NCBI RefSeq assembly: GCF_001189295.1
Contig: NZ_CP012159.1
Location: forward strand, 4,604,525-4,668,524
From: Chondromyces crocatus
GTDB lineage: Bacteria > Myxococcota_A > Polyangia > Polyangiales > Polyangiaceae
DNA length: 64,000 nt
Direction: 5' to 3'
Both the position numbers and the translations under genes were made by a program. Under the pieces are notes generated by a model. The model was given only the letters and a program-made list of their open reading frames with translations. It was not told where the DNA came from and did not search any database. Positions 35,967 through 44,109 of the stretch are shown here, piece after piece; within the stretch, counting starts at the first letter, position 1, and each line of letters opens with the position of its first letter.

Positions 35967-36127
35967 GCTCCTCCTTCGATGGCGAGAAGCCTACGACCGA
36001 TGCGGTCCGGGCGCATCTCCTGTGAGGGACGGAGAATGTCCAGAGGACGAAGAATGTCCCGAAGACTGCCGCAGATTTCCAGCGAGCACCGAGCGACGTC
36101 AGCCCTGTAGCAGGACTTCGCGCCCTC

Positions 36128-38827
36128 TCAAGGCGTACCGAGCGACATCAGCTTCACCTCGGCGATGTTCACCTTGTTGAACCGCCCCGCGGCACCACCG
36201 TTCCCGGTGTAGAGCGAAAAATGCCCGAAATCGCTCATGTTCCCTGACGCGGCGTCCTCGCGGACGACCAGCGTGTAGCTCTGACCTGCGGTGAGGTTCA
36301 CGGGCACGAAGTTCGAGTCGCGCCACTCGGACCAGTTCGACAGGTGCGGCATGACGAGCTGACCGCTGCCCACCAGGTTCGCGCCTTGCCAGACCTCGAC
36401 GGCCTTCACGCCACAGGTGATGCCGGTGTTGTAATTCCCCGCGCCGTTCCCTGCGACGGCCTGCACCAGGTGACGACCCGTCTGCGTGGCGGTCACGTTG
36501 ATGATCGTCAGCGTGTCGCCGCGGTCACCCCAGTCCTCGTGGTGCCAGTGACCGTGGTTGTTCACCAGGCTGCCACCGACCGCCGCGAAGCCCTGGGCGC
36601 CGAAGCTCTGCACGCGCTCGCTGTTCGGGCCCCAGTAGCACCACGCGCGCGCCCGGTGCGACGTATTGCCCGAGGCGCCGAAGACGGCCTCCACGGTGTA
36701 GCAGTAGGTCCGGGTCGCGTGCGACGCGCTGTTCTGGTCCACCCAGGTTGTGGTGCTGCCCGGCAGGCCTGCTGCGACGAGGGCCCCGTCGCGGTGCACG
36801 TTGAACGTCACGTCGGCCGCGGCTTCGCCGATGGACCAGGTGAGCTGGACCCGGTTGCCGACGATCTCCCCGCCGCTGATGCTCGGCGGACGAGGGCTGA
36901 ACAGGTTCCGGTAGTCCGTCAGCCCCGCGCCTTCGAGCAGCGTGATGCTTCGCGCCGACGTCGTGCTCGGGCCCAGGACGATCTCGAACAGGTTGTCCCT
37001 CGCCAGCGCCGCCGGCTCCACCAGATCGGTGCCCACATCCTTCCCGTTCAAGCGCACCGACTGCACCGTGAGCAGCCCGCCCTCGCCCACGTCGGCGGGC
37101 AGGTCCACGGCGACCGACAGGTTCTTCCCGCGGTAGTGGAGGTTGCTCAGCGCGATCCGCTCCGCCCCGGCGAACAGCGTGGTGCGCAGCCCACCCGTGA
37201 TCTTCGGCAGGAACCGCACGCCCGTGGGCGTCGCTTCCAGGCCGAAGAGCACGTCGTTCACCATCCCCAGGTGACCCGCCACGCTCCAGAGCTGCCGCTG
37301 CGAGTTCACCACGGGTCCCGAAGCCGCCCCGTCCTCCACGTAGGCCTGCCCGGTCACCACCTCGAAGTTCTCCATGTGCGACAGGTTCAGCGCCGCGCCG
37401 CGCAGGAGCGAGTGCACCGCGTTCTCGAGCGCCGCGGCGTTGCCCACCTTGGCCGCGGCCTTGGCCCAGAACGCCGTCACGAACGGCCAGATCCCGCGGT
37501 TGTGGTAGATGGGCGTGTCCTGCTCCTGCGGCCATGCCACGGGCGGCCCCTTGGGCAGGTGCGGGTAGCTCGCCACGATGCGCTCGGACTGGGCGGGCGT
37601 CGCCACGCCGTAGAGAACGGCGAACGCCGAACCGAGCAGGTCGAAGCGGCTCGTGGGGACCTGATCCAGCGAGCCGGGGATGAAGGTCGAGAACATGCCG
37701 CTGTCCTCGATCCAGAGCCGCGTGCGGAGCGCCTCGCGCAGCGCGCCGGCCCAGCCCGCGTACCGCTGCTGCGCCGCCGGATCCCCCTTCTCTTCCGCGA
37801 GCTGCGCCGCGAGTTCGAGCATCACCAGGTGGCCGATGTTCGTGCTGAGCGCCTTGCTCATCCCGATGTGCACCGTGTCCGTCGCCGTGTAGCCGGGGTA
37901 GGTCTGCTCGCGCCAGTCGAGGAACGACTGCTCGCCCCGGTACAGACCGTCCACCGGATCCCAGATGGCCAGCCGGTCCCGCTCCGCCGTGTTCACCAGG
38001 GCGGGGTAGGCGAGGTCCCGGAACGAACGCCGCTCCTCCCCGTCGAGGAAATCGAGCAGGTACTTCGCGCCGATGGCCCACACCACGCGGTCGGTCGAGA
38101 TGGGCCAGCTCCCGCCACTGCCCGTGTCCTGCACGATCTCCGGCCGGGTCCCGTCGCGCCGATCGCTGATCTTGAACGCCAGCGAGTTCTTCGCGCGCGT
38201 CGGATCGAGCTGCCCGAGCCCCAGGGCCACGGCATACGCGGTGTCGCGGGTCCACACGTAGTTCCAGAGCCGCCCCGTCTCGAAGCAGCCGCCGGCAGGA
38301 CAGGAGATGGGCTGGCCATCGTTGAACGCGTAGTCGGAGATGGCATCCACCGCGTTCTCTCGCGCCTCTTCCACCGCGAGCGCGTAGATGGCGTCGAACA
38401 TCGCGTGCCCGGTGCGCACCACCGGCTGCCCCGGCTGCTCCACATACGTCCGCGGGTTCGCCGGCAGGTCGTCCCGCAGCGGACCGGTCGTCGCCAGGAC
38501 GTAGGAGCGCGCGCAGCTCCCGGGATCCTGCACATCGACGGTGGCCTCGTACGGCGCATCCCGGAGCACGGTGCTCCCATCCGTCCCCTGACCTCGGCCT
38601 TCCACGCAGCCCGTGATCGGGCCATCGCCACCAGCGCCCCCGTCGCCTCCCTGGCCGCCCCCCCCACCAGGCCCCCCCGAGCTGGTGGTGGTGGTCGAGC
38701 TGGTGGTGGTGGTCGAGCTCGAGTAATCGTCGCCGCAGCCTCCCGCAGCGAGCACGGCCAGCGTGGTGAACAGAGAAAGACCGAGGGAAGATCGCAGGCT
38801 TCGCATGGGTTTGGCTGGCGCCATCAT
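36128..38827 (-). CDS. Secreted six-hairpin glycosidase lipoprotein with a C-terminal carbohydrate-binding-type domain
   Basis: About 899 residues. The signal MRSLRSSLGLSLFTTLAVLAAGGC (from the internal Met at 38806; ATGs at 38824 and 38827 are equally open) is followed by a Ser/Thr/Gly linker typical of this genome. Residues about 130-560 form an (alpha/alpha)6-barrel domain of the glucoamylase/debranching type: NYVWTRDTAYAVALGLGQL, GGSWPISTDRVVWAIGAKYLL, LWIEDSGMFSTF, PIYHNRGIWPFVTAFWA. After that come a beta domain, a fibronectin-III-like segment (PPSISGGEIVGNRVQLTWSI) and a C-terminal jelly-roll-like domain (HLVQAVAGNGAGNYNTGITCGVKAVEVW) resembling CBM6/35 modules. It probably degrades an external alpha-glucan or related polymer. 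Substrate is not certain. Confidence 0.8.
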   Translation of the reverse strand: MMAPAKPMRSLRSSLGLSLFTTLAVLAAGGCGDDYSSSTTTTSSTTTTSSGGPGGGGGQGGDGGAGGDGPITGCVEGRGQGTDGSTVLRDAPYEATVDVQDPGSCARSYVLATTGPLRDDLPANPRTYVEQPGQPVVRTGHAMFDAIYALAVEEARENAVDAISDYAFNDGQPISCPAGGCFETGRLWNYVWTRDTAYAVALGLGQLDPTRAKNSLAFKISDRRDGTRPEIVQDTGSGGSWPISTDRVVWAIGAKYLLDFLDGEERRSFRDLAYPALVNTAERDRLAIWDPVDGLYRGEQSFLDWREQTYPGYTATDTVHIGMSKALSTNIGHLVMLELAAQLAEEKGDPAAQQRYAGWAGALREALRTRLWIEDSGMFSTFIPGSLDQVPTSRFDLLGSAFAVLYGVATPAQSERIVASYPHLPKGPPVAWPQEQDTPIYHNRGIWPFVTAFWAKAAAKVGNAAALENAVHSLLRGAALNLSHMENFEVVTGQAYVEDGAASGPVVNSQRQLWSVAGHLGMVNDVLFGLEATPTGVRFLPKITGGLRTTLFAGAERIALSNLHYRGKNLSVAVDLPADVGEGGLLTVQSVRLNGKDVGTDLVEPAALARDNLFEIVLGPSTTSARSITLLEGAGLTDYRNLFSPRPPSISGGEIVGNRVQLTWSIGEAAADVTFNVHRDGALVAAGLPGSTTTWVDQNSASHATRTYCYTVEAVFGASGNTSHRARAWCYWGPNSERVQSFGAQGFAAVGGSLVNNHGHWHHEDWGDRGDTLTIINVTATQTGRHLVQAVAGNGAGNYNTGITCGVKAVEVWQGANLVGSGQLVMPHLSNWSEWRDSNFVPVNLTAGQSYTLVVREDAASGNMSDFGHFSLYTGNGGAAGRFNKVNIAEVKLMSLGTP

Positions 38828-38912
38828 GGCGACCAGGGGAGGGGATGGGAAGCCTGGCCCGCCCCCGAGGTCGGCCTTTTCGGCCCGCCCCGAGCGGCCC
38901 CGGGCGCGACGA

Positions 38913-38962
38913 TTCCAGCCAGCAGCGCCGGATTTCCAGCCAGCAGCGCCGGATTTCCAGCC
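38913..38962. repeat. Partial 21-bp tandem repeat in the rplC leader
   Basis: Two full 21-bp units (TTCCAGCCAGCAGCGCCGGA plus T) at 38913-38933 and 38934-38954 are followed by a partial third. They lie in the 348-bp gap 38828-39175 between the divergent glycosidase and rplC genes. The remaining 210 bp up to rplC should hold the rplC promoter and leader, but I cannot place -35 and -10 boxes with confidence. Confidence 0.85.
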
Positions 38963-39175
38963 TTCGAGCGGACAGCTCCTGCAAACGCTTCCCTTTTGCG
39001 TCTCCCTGGGTAGACTTCGCGCCCCCAACGCGTCTGGCGGTTCACCGCCCCGGTTTCCCGCTCCGGAACCTGCTTCGGAGACGCTGAGGGGCAGCGAGGT
39101 TCCCTCCCGGCTCGCTGTGCGCCCCTGGCGCAGTTCCCGCGTCCATCGAAACGGAGCGAAGGAAGGCAGTCTCTC

Positions 39176-39880
39176 GTGAATCAGAATCCCGGCATCATCG
39201 GCAAGAAGATCGGCATGACGCAGATCTTCACGGAGAACGGCGAAGTCATCCGCTGCACCGTCGTCCAGGCGGGCTGCGTGGTGGTGGGCAAGCGCACCGT
39301 CGAGAAGGACGGCTACAGCGCGCTCATCGTCGGCCTCGACGAGCGCAAGGAGAAGCACACCTCCAAGCCCCTCGCCGGTTACTACAAGAAGACGGGCGTG
39401 ACCCCGAAGCGCCTCCTTCGCGAGCTGCGTTGCTCCCCCGAGCACGCCGCGAAGTTCGAGGTGGGCGGCGTCCTCAAGGTCGAGGACCTGTTCGAGGCCG
39501 GCCAGTACGTCGACGCCCAGGGCCGCACCCGCGGTCGTGGCTTCTCCGGCGTCATCCGCCGGTGGAGCATGGCGGGCTCGGTCAGCTCGCACGGTACCCA
39601 CGAGTACTTCCGCCACGGCGGCTCGATCGGTACGAACATGACCCCCGGCCGCACCCTCCCCGGCCTCAAGATGCCCGGCCACTACGGCGACGAGAAGGTG
39701 ACCACGCACAACCTGCGGCTCATCAAGGTGATCCCCGAGGAGCAGCTCATCCTCATCGAGGGCGGCATCCCCGGCCCCGAGGGGCAGTACGTGACCGTGC
39801 GCGTCGCCGTGAAGAAGGCGACCAAGCGCTGGGACGTCGCGCGCGCCGTCCACACGAAGAAGAAGAAGGGCGGCTCCTGA
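39176..39880 (+). CDS. rplC: 50S ribosomal protein L3
   Basis: A 234-residue L3. It binds 23S rRNA near the peptidyl-transferase centre and starts large-subunit assembly. Signature stretches are all present: GIIGKKIGMTQIF at the N-terminus, RGRGFSGVIRRW, HGTHEYFRHGGSIG, and the loop GRTLPGLKMPGHYGDEKVTTHNL. It is about 20 residues longer than E. coli L3, mainly at the basic C-terminus (KKKKGGS). It starts at GTG 39176. Unusually, no S10-operon neighbour (rpsJ, rplD, rplW, rplB) flanks it; a glycosidase gene is upstream and rlmE downstream. Confidence 0.95.
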   Translation: MNQNPGIIGKKIGMTQIFTENGEVIRCTVVQAGCVVVGKRTVEKDGYSALIVGLDERKEKHTSKPLAGYYKKTGVTPKRLLRELRCSPEHAAKFEVGGVLKVEDLFEAGQYVDAQGRTRGRGFSGVIRRWSMAGSVSSHGTHEYFRHGGSIGTNMTPGRTLPGLKMPGHYGDEKVTTHNLRLIKVIPEEQLILIEGGIPGPEGQYVTVRVAVKKATKRWDVARAVHTKKKKGGS

Positions 39881-39934
39881 AGCCCTGACCGCGCGGGCAC
39901 GACCCGTTGACCGCGCGGCCCATTGAAAGGCAAG

Positions 39935-39988
39935 AAGAGCTGACCGGAGAGCACGCAACCGCTCTCCGGATCAGCTCTTGGCTTTTTG
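39935..39988 (+). terminator. Rho-independent terminator after rplC
   Basis: A long stem, AAGAGCTGACCGGAGAGC at 39935-39952 against GCTCTCCGGATCAGCTCTT at 39961-39979, pairs over 18 positions with one bulged base and an 8-nt loop. It is followed by GGCTTTTTGG. It sits 54 bp behind the rplC stop and is the clearest intrinsic terminator in the window. Confidence 0.9.
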
Positions 39989-40034
39989 GGGCGCCTCTTC
40001 AGGCCGCGCCCCTCGAAATCGGGGAAGGCCGCTC

Positions 40035-40694
40035 GTGAACCGCAGGAACAAGAACCCGTACAAGCGACCCGACGCCAAGACCCGGCAGGCCAAAGCCGAA
40101 GGCTACCCCGCCCGGAGCGTCTACAAGCTCGAGGAGATCGACCGTCGCACGCGGCTCCTCCGCGCTGGCCAGCGTGTGCTCGACCTCGGCGCCGCCCCCG
40201 GCTCCTGGTCGATGTATGCGGCGCAGCGCATCGGGCAGAACGGCAAGCTGCTCGCCGTGGATCTCTCCCCGATCAACGTCTCGCTCGGACCCTCCTCGCA
40301 AGCGATCCAGGGCGACGCGCTCGCCCTCGACAACGCCGACCTCGCCCTGTTTGCCCCCTACGACGTGGTCCTCTCGGACATGGCTCCCGCCACCACCGGG
40401 AGCAAACTCGCGGACCAGGCGCGCAGCTTCGACCTCTTCATGCGCGCCGCGGCGGTGGCGCGCGAGCTGCTCGCTCCTGGTGGCGCGTTCGTGGGCAAGC
40501 TCTTCATGAGCGACGACTTCCCCAAGGCGAAGGCCGCGCTCCAGCAGACGTTCACCGAGGTGCGCGTCATCCGGCCCGAAGGCACGCGCAGCGTCAGCTC
40601 CGAGGTCTTCCTCGTGGGCCTGCGCAAGAAGAAGCTCGACCCCCCGGCACCCGCGCCGCCGCCGCCCGCAGCTCCCTCGCCGACCGGCGGCTGA
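40035..40694 (+). CDS. rlmE: 23S rRNA 2'-O-ribose methyltransferase (U2552 type)
   Basis: A 219-residue RrmJ/FtsJ-family enzyme that methylates the 2'-OH of a uridine in 23S rRNA. The SAM motif DLGAAPGSW is at 50-58 and the catalytic K-D-K-E tetrad is intact: Lys31, Asp115, Lys155 and Glu190. The GTG at 40035, behind GGGGAAGG, is chosen over an ATG at 39978 because the latter lies inside the rplC terminator. The C-terminus has an additional Pro/Ala-rich tail of about 20 residues. It lies next to rplC, another large-subunit assembly factor, though separated by a terminator. Confidence 0.93.
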   Translation: MNRRNKNPYKRPDAKTRQAKAEGYPARSVYKLEEIDRRTRLLRAGQRVLDLGAAPGSWSMYAAQRIGQNGKLLAVDLSPINVSLGPSSQAIQGDALALDNADLALFAPYDVVLSDMAPATTGSKLADQARSFDLFMRAAAVARELLAPGGAFVGKLFMSDDFPKAKAALQQTFTEVRVIRPEGTRSVSSEVFLVGLRKKKLDPPAPAPPPPAAPSPTGG

Positions 40695-41096
40695 CGCGGC
40701 GCCACGCACCCCATTGTGATACCGGTTCGCTCGGCCCGGGGGCGTGCCCCTGTCCCGGGTCTCGTTGCTGTGGTCGGGAGCTTTGCCCGTCTTCCGACGC
40801 GACGAGCATCAGGCCCGAAGTGGCGAGACGTGCCAGGTTACCCTGGTGGATCGCGGGGCGGCGGGGGCGCGTACCCTCGCCATGTGACCTGGTACGAGCT
40901 GCGGCACGGCCGGAGCGTTCCGGTGGGCGTGTCGGAAAGTGCCGCAACTGGAGGGTGACAAAGGACGAAAGCCTGGCGTGGCAGCTTGTGAGCAAGAGAC
41001 CAAGGGACATGATAACGGCAAGAGTCGAGCCAAGGAGAGTACGAAGCAGGGCCGCAAAAAGACCTGGAAAAGAGAAGATGGGGGAGGACGGGTCGG
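40695..41096. other. 402-bp gap upstream of the Tse2-like gene
   Basis: The first part contains a short GC-rich inverted repeat (around 40735-40765, GGGGGCGTGCCCC) that could end the rlmE transcript. The last 150 bp are unusually purine-rich on the + strand and AT-richer than the neighbourhood, ending with GGGGGAGGACGG, a ribosome site for the next gene. No gene is supported. Confidence 0.5.
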
Positions 41097-41591
41097 ATGA
41101 GCGAGCAAGCAGAGCGAGAGGCGGCGAGTCCTGCTACGGCGGCGGAACCTGCCATCCGGGTGGAGGACGCGGCGCCCCGGATGTACCGCGCGATGAAGGC
41201 GGACGACGAGCATCCGAAGACGGGAACGAGCGGGACGACGTTGGGCATCCGGGTGCCGAAGGACATCCCGGTCGACCTGCAGGGACGCGTGCGACCAGGA
41301 AAAGGAGGGCTGTCCGTGCGTCCACGGATCCGAGACATCCCCGCGGAGTTCCTTCCTCGCAGGCTCAAGCACTTGAACCGTAATGCCACTGGCAGCGACA
41401 AGACCATCGTCTTCCGCTACGGCGAAAAGGCATTCACCGTGGCGCACGTCACGTCCGAGCTATGCCTGCGCCCGGACAAACCGGATCATGGCGTCGTCGA
41501 GCCCAGCGCCGAGATGGATTTCGACGCTTACCAGAACGCGCTTCACGCCACGCGCGAAGGATGGGTCAACGGTGAAGAAGACGCTTTCTGA
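41097..41591 (+). CDS. Candidate Tse2-like ADP-ribosyltransferase-type toxin
   Basis: A 164-residue protein with features of the Tse2 toxin family: an N-terminal MYRAMK (Tse2 has LYRA), a central VDLQGRVRPGKGGLSV matching the family pattern G-x-V/Y-x-P-x-x-GG-x-SV, and a C-terminal HGVVEPSAEMDFDAYQNAL resembling the H-x-x-x-x-P-x-x-x-M helix region. The length is close to Tse2 (about 158 residues). In Pseudomonas, Tse2 is a cytotoxic type VI effector with an ADP-ribosyltransferase-like fold. Here there is no adjacent type VI gene. The stop overlaps the start of a TPR protein by 20 bp, suggesting translational coupling. The match is by pattern only; an unrelated hypothetical protein remains possible. 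Confidence 0.5.
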   Translation: MSEQAEREAASPATAAEPAIRVEDAAPRMYRAMKADDEHPKTGTSGTTLGIRVPKDIPVDLQGRVRPGKGGLSVRPRIRDIPAEFLPRRLKHLNRNATGSDKTIVFRYGEKAFTVAHVTSELCLRPDKPDHGVVEPSAEMDFDAYQNALHATREGWVNGEEDAF

Positions 41592-42846
41592 GCAGGCCAT
41601 GGGGCCGGACGATTTGAAGGCGCGCCTCACGTACGAACGCATGATCATCGAACTCCATGACCTCATCCGCGCTGGCCGCAGTGACGAGGATGAGACCGAT
41701 GAACTGCGTGAACGGATGGTCGAGATCAAGGAGGCATTGCGGCCGGAGAGCCGAGCGTTCCTGGAGAACCTGTCCGGCGACCTGTACATGCTCCAGGGGG
41801 AGGAGGTCCTCGAAGAGGAAGGCGCGCGTATCTCCGATTTGCCCACGCAGCTGAAGTCCGTCTGGGGAAAGGGCGACTGGGCCGAGGCCCTGACCCTCCT
41901 GCGCCACGCGAAGATCCGGGATGTCGTGCCCGACCATGTCAGAGCATCCCTCCGTGACCGCTCGTGGTCGAATCTCGGTTACTTCCATGCAGCGTCCTGC
42001 TTCTTCGAGCATGCCGTGAGCCTGTCTCCGGAGAACGACAACTATGCCTATTTCGCCCTCGGCGCCCTGCTCAAGTGCGGTCGTACCGATGAGGCCTTGA
42101 GGCGAGCGGACGCCATCGTTCGCGACGAGACCTCCTCGGCACGCCGGCTCTACAAGGCGGCCGATGTGCTGTTCTACGCAGCACGCCACGTCGATGGTGC
42201 GGCGGCTGCGACTGTATACGAGCGCGTACTCCTCGTGCTCGATCGGGCCCTGGAGCGGGACCGCGCGCTGCCGGCCGAGGACCGGCTACCGGCGCTGACC
42301 GTGGGAGGCTACGTCCATCGCGGCCTCTGTCACGAGCACCTGGGGGAGCCCCGTCAGGCGAAGGAGGCGTACACAGCAGCGCTCGAGGAGGATCCGAACA
42401 GCGACGTCGCATTGACCGCGCGCGGGCTGCTCCTGTACGGCGAGGAGTGCCCTACGGAGGCCCTGCTCGACTTCGAGCGTGCCGTCGAGACAGGCACGCC
42501 ACTCGTCTGGCCGTACGTCTACCTGGCATTCGACGCGCTCAGGAAGGACGAGCCGACGCGTTGCTTGCTCCTGGCCCGGCAGGCGGAAAAGAGGACCCAG
42601 GATCCTGTGATGCGCGCGAACATCGCCGAGTGGATTGCGATCGCCACCGCCCGACAAGGCGCCGCTCAGGCCGAGAGCATCGCGCGGTTCCAGGAGGCAC
42701 AAGTATTCAACCCGCTGAGCGCCCGGATCGCCGAGAACCTCCGACATTCGATCACGGGTGATCATGCCGCGCTCATCGTCGCCAACGACACCACGGTCGA
42801 GGCGGCGAGGGAGCAGCTCAGCGAAGCGCTACGCCCGACCGGATGA
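41572..42846 (+). CDS. TPR-repeat protein coupled to the Tse2-like gene
   Basis: A 424-residue helical protein with tetratricopeptide-like repeats. Clear units include LGYFHAASCFFEHAVSLSPENDNYAYFALGALLKCGRTDEALRRAD and RGLCHEHLGEPRQAKEAYTAALEEDPNSDVALTARGLLLYGEECPTEALLDFERAVE. No signal peptide. The start used is the GTG at 41572, which has AAGGA upstream and overlaps the previous gene by 20 bp; an ATG at 41599 is the alternative. TPR proteins serve as binding scaffolds; as the coupled partner of a toxin candidate it could be an immunity protein, chaperone or regulator. That role is inference. Confidence 0.8.
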   Translation: MKKTLSEQAMGPDDLKARLTYERMIIELHDLIRAGRSDEDETDELRERMVEIKEALRPESRAFLENLSGDLYMLQGEEVLEEEGARISDLPTQLKSVWGKGDWAEALTLLRHAKIRDVVPDHVRASLRDRSWSNLGYFHAASCFFEHAVSLSPENDNYAYFALGALLKCGRTDEALRRADAIVRDETSSARRLYKAADVLFYAARHVDGAAAATVYERVLLVLDRALERDRALPAEDRLPALTVGGYVHRGLCHEHLGEPRQAKEAYTAALEEDPNSDVALTARGLLLYGEECPTEALLDFERAVETGTPLVWPYVYLAFDALRKDEPTRCLLLARQAEKRTQDPVMRANIAEWIAIATARQGAAQAESIARFQEAQVFNPLSARIAENLRHSITGDHAALIVANDTTVEAAREQLSEALRPTG

Positions 42847-42889
42847 CGCCAAGGCAGTCTCCGGAGCGCGCGGCAACATCCTCCGCCGA

Positions 42890-44077
42890 CTAGAAGGCGT
42901 TGTGGCCGGTCAGGGCGTTGCCGAGGATGAGCGTGTGCACCTCGTTCGTGCCCTCGTATGTGTAGACGCTCTCCAGGTTCAGCATGTGCCGGATCACCGG
43001 GTAATCGAGCAGGATCCCGTTCCCGCCGAGCAGTCCTCGCGCCATGCGCGCGATGCGCAGTGCCCAGCCCACGTTGTTCTTCTTGCAGAGCGACACCTGC
43101 ACGGGTGAAAGCCCCCCGGTATCCTTCAGCCGCCCGTAGTGGAGCGCCATGATCTGGCCCTTGGCGATCTCGCTGGCCATCTCCACGAGCTGCTCCTGCA
43201 CGAGCTGCTTCGACGCGATCGGCTTGCCGAACTGCACACGCTCCCGCGTGTACGACACGGCCGTCTCGTAACACGCGCGCGCCGCCCCCAGCGCTCCCCA
43301 GGAGATCCCGAAGCGCGCCTGCGTCAAGCAGCTCAGCGGCCCCTTCAGCCCCGTCACCCCGGGCAGCACGTTCTCCTCCGGCACCCGCACCTCGTTCAGC
43401 ACGATCTCGCCGGTCGGGCTGGCCCGCAGGCTCATCTTCCCGTGCACCGTCGGCGTCTCGAAGCCCGCCATCCCGCGCTCCACCACGAAGCCCCGGATCG
43501 ACTCCGCTCCACCGTCGTCGACCTTGGCCCACACCACGGCCAGGTGCGCCACGGGCGAGCTGGTGATCCACATCTTCGTCCCGGTGAGCACGTAGTCACG
43601 CCCATCGCGCCGCGCCCGCGTCGTCATCGAGCCGGGATCCGAGCCCGAGTCGGGCTCCGTCAGCCCGAAACACCCGATGATCTCGGCCGTGGCCATCTTC
43701 GGCAGCCACCGTTGCTTCTGCTCCTCGGAGCCGTACTTCCAGATGGGGTACATCGCCAGCGACCCCTGCACGCTCGCGAAGCTCCGCAGCCCGCTGTCCC
43801 CGAACTCCAGCTCGGCCAGCGCGAGCCCGTACGACACCGCGTTCATCCCCGCGCAGCCGTACCCCGTCAGCGACGCGCCGAGCAGACCCATCGCCGCGAT
43901 CTCCGGGATGAGATCGCTCGGAAACTCCTCCTTCGCGAACAGCTCTCCCGCCCGAGGCAGGTACCGCTCGCGCACGAACCGCCGGACCGTGTCGCGGATC
44001 ATCCGCTCCTCGTCCGTGAGCAGCGGATCGATGGCCATGAGCTGATCGAGGGAGAGCGGCTCTCGGGGACTTGTCAT
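42890..44077 (-). CDS. gcdH: Glutaryl-CoA dehydrogenase (acyl-CoA dehydrogenase family)
   Basis: A 395-residue flavoprotein that oxidatively decarboxylates glutaryl-CoA to crotonyl-CoA in lysine/tryptophan breakdown. Family stretches are clear: GCFGLTEPDSGSDPGSM (FAD/substrate contact), KMWITSSPVAHLAVVWAK, QFGKPIASKQLVQEQL, and YTYEGTNEVHTLILG with the catalytic base Glu375. The ending NALTGHNAF matches the GCDH subgroup (NALTGxxAF). The start is ATG 44077, giving the usual length; an upstream extension has no family character. It is not in an operon with the later CoA genes. Confidence 0.88.
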   Translation of the reverse strand: MTSPREPLSLDQLMAIDPLLTDEERMIRDTVRRFVRERYLPRAGELFAKEEFPSDLIPEIAAMGLLGASLTGYGCAGMNAVSYGLALAELEFGDSGLRSFASVQGSLAMYPIWKYGSEEQKQRWLPKMATAEIIGCFGLTEPDSGSDPGSMTTRARRDGRDYVLTGTKMWITSSPVAHLAVVWAKVDDGGAESIRGFVVERGMAGFETPTVHGKMSLRASPTGEIVLNEVRVPEENVLPGVTGLKGPLSCLTQARFGISWGALGAARACYETAVSYTRERVQFGKPIASKQLVQEQLVEMASEIAKGQIMALHYGRLKDTGGLSPVQVSLCKKNNVGWALRIARMARGLLGGNGILLDYPVIRHMLNLESVYTYEGTNEVHTLILGNALTGHNAF

Positions 44078-44109
44078 GCGCGCCGATCTAGCCTGGCGCG
44101 GCGGCGCGG

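Noticed and set aside
28996-38827. A complete DISARM or BREX locus around the DNA methyltransferase
   Set aside because: The genes around it are lipoproteins and housekeeping genes; the DrmD-like helicase is 28 kb away on a separate unit and no other DISARM or BREX gene was found.
36344-39013. An 889-residue plus-strand frame opposite the glycosidase
   Set aside because: Antisense shadow rich in His/Arg/Pro; the minus strand carries the recognisable barrel domain.
39978-40034. Longer N-terminus for RlmE from the ATG at 39978
   Set aside because: This start lies inside the rplC terminator and adds residues absent from the family; the GTG at 40035 has a ribosome site.
40695-41096. A tRNA or riboswitch in the gap before the Tse2-like gene
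   Set aside because: No cloverleaf or conserved core could be built by eye; only short GC hairpins are present.
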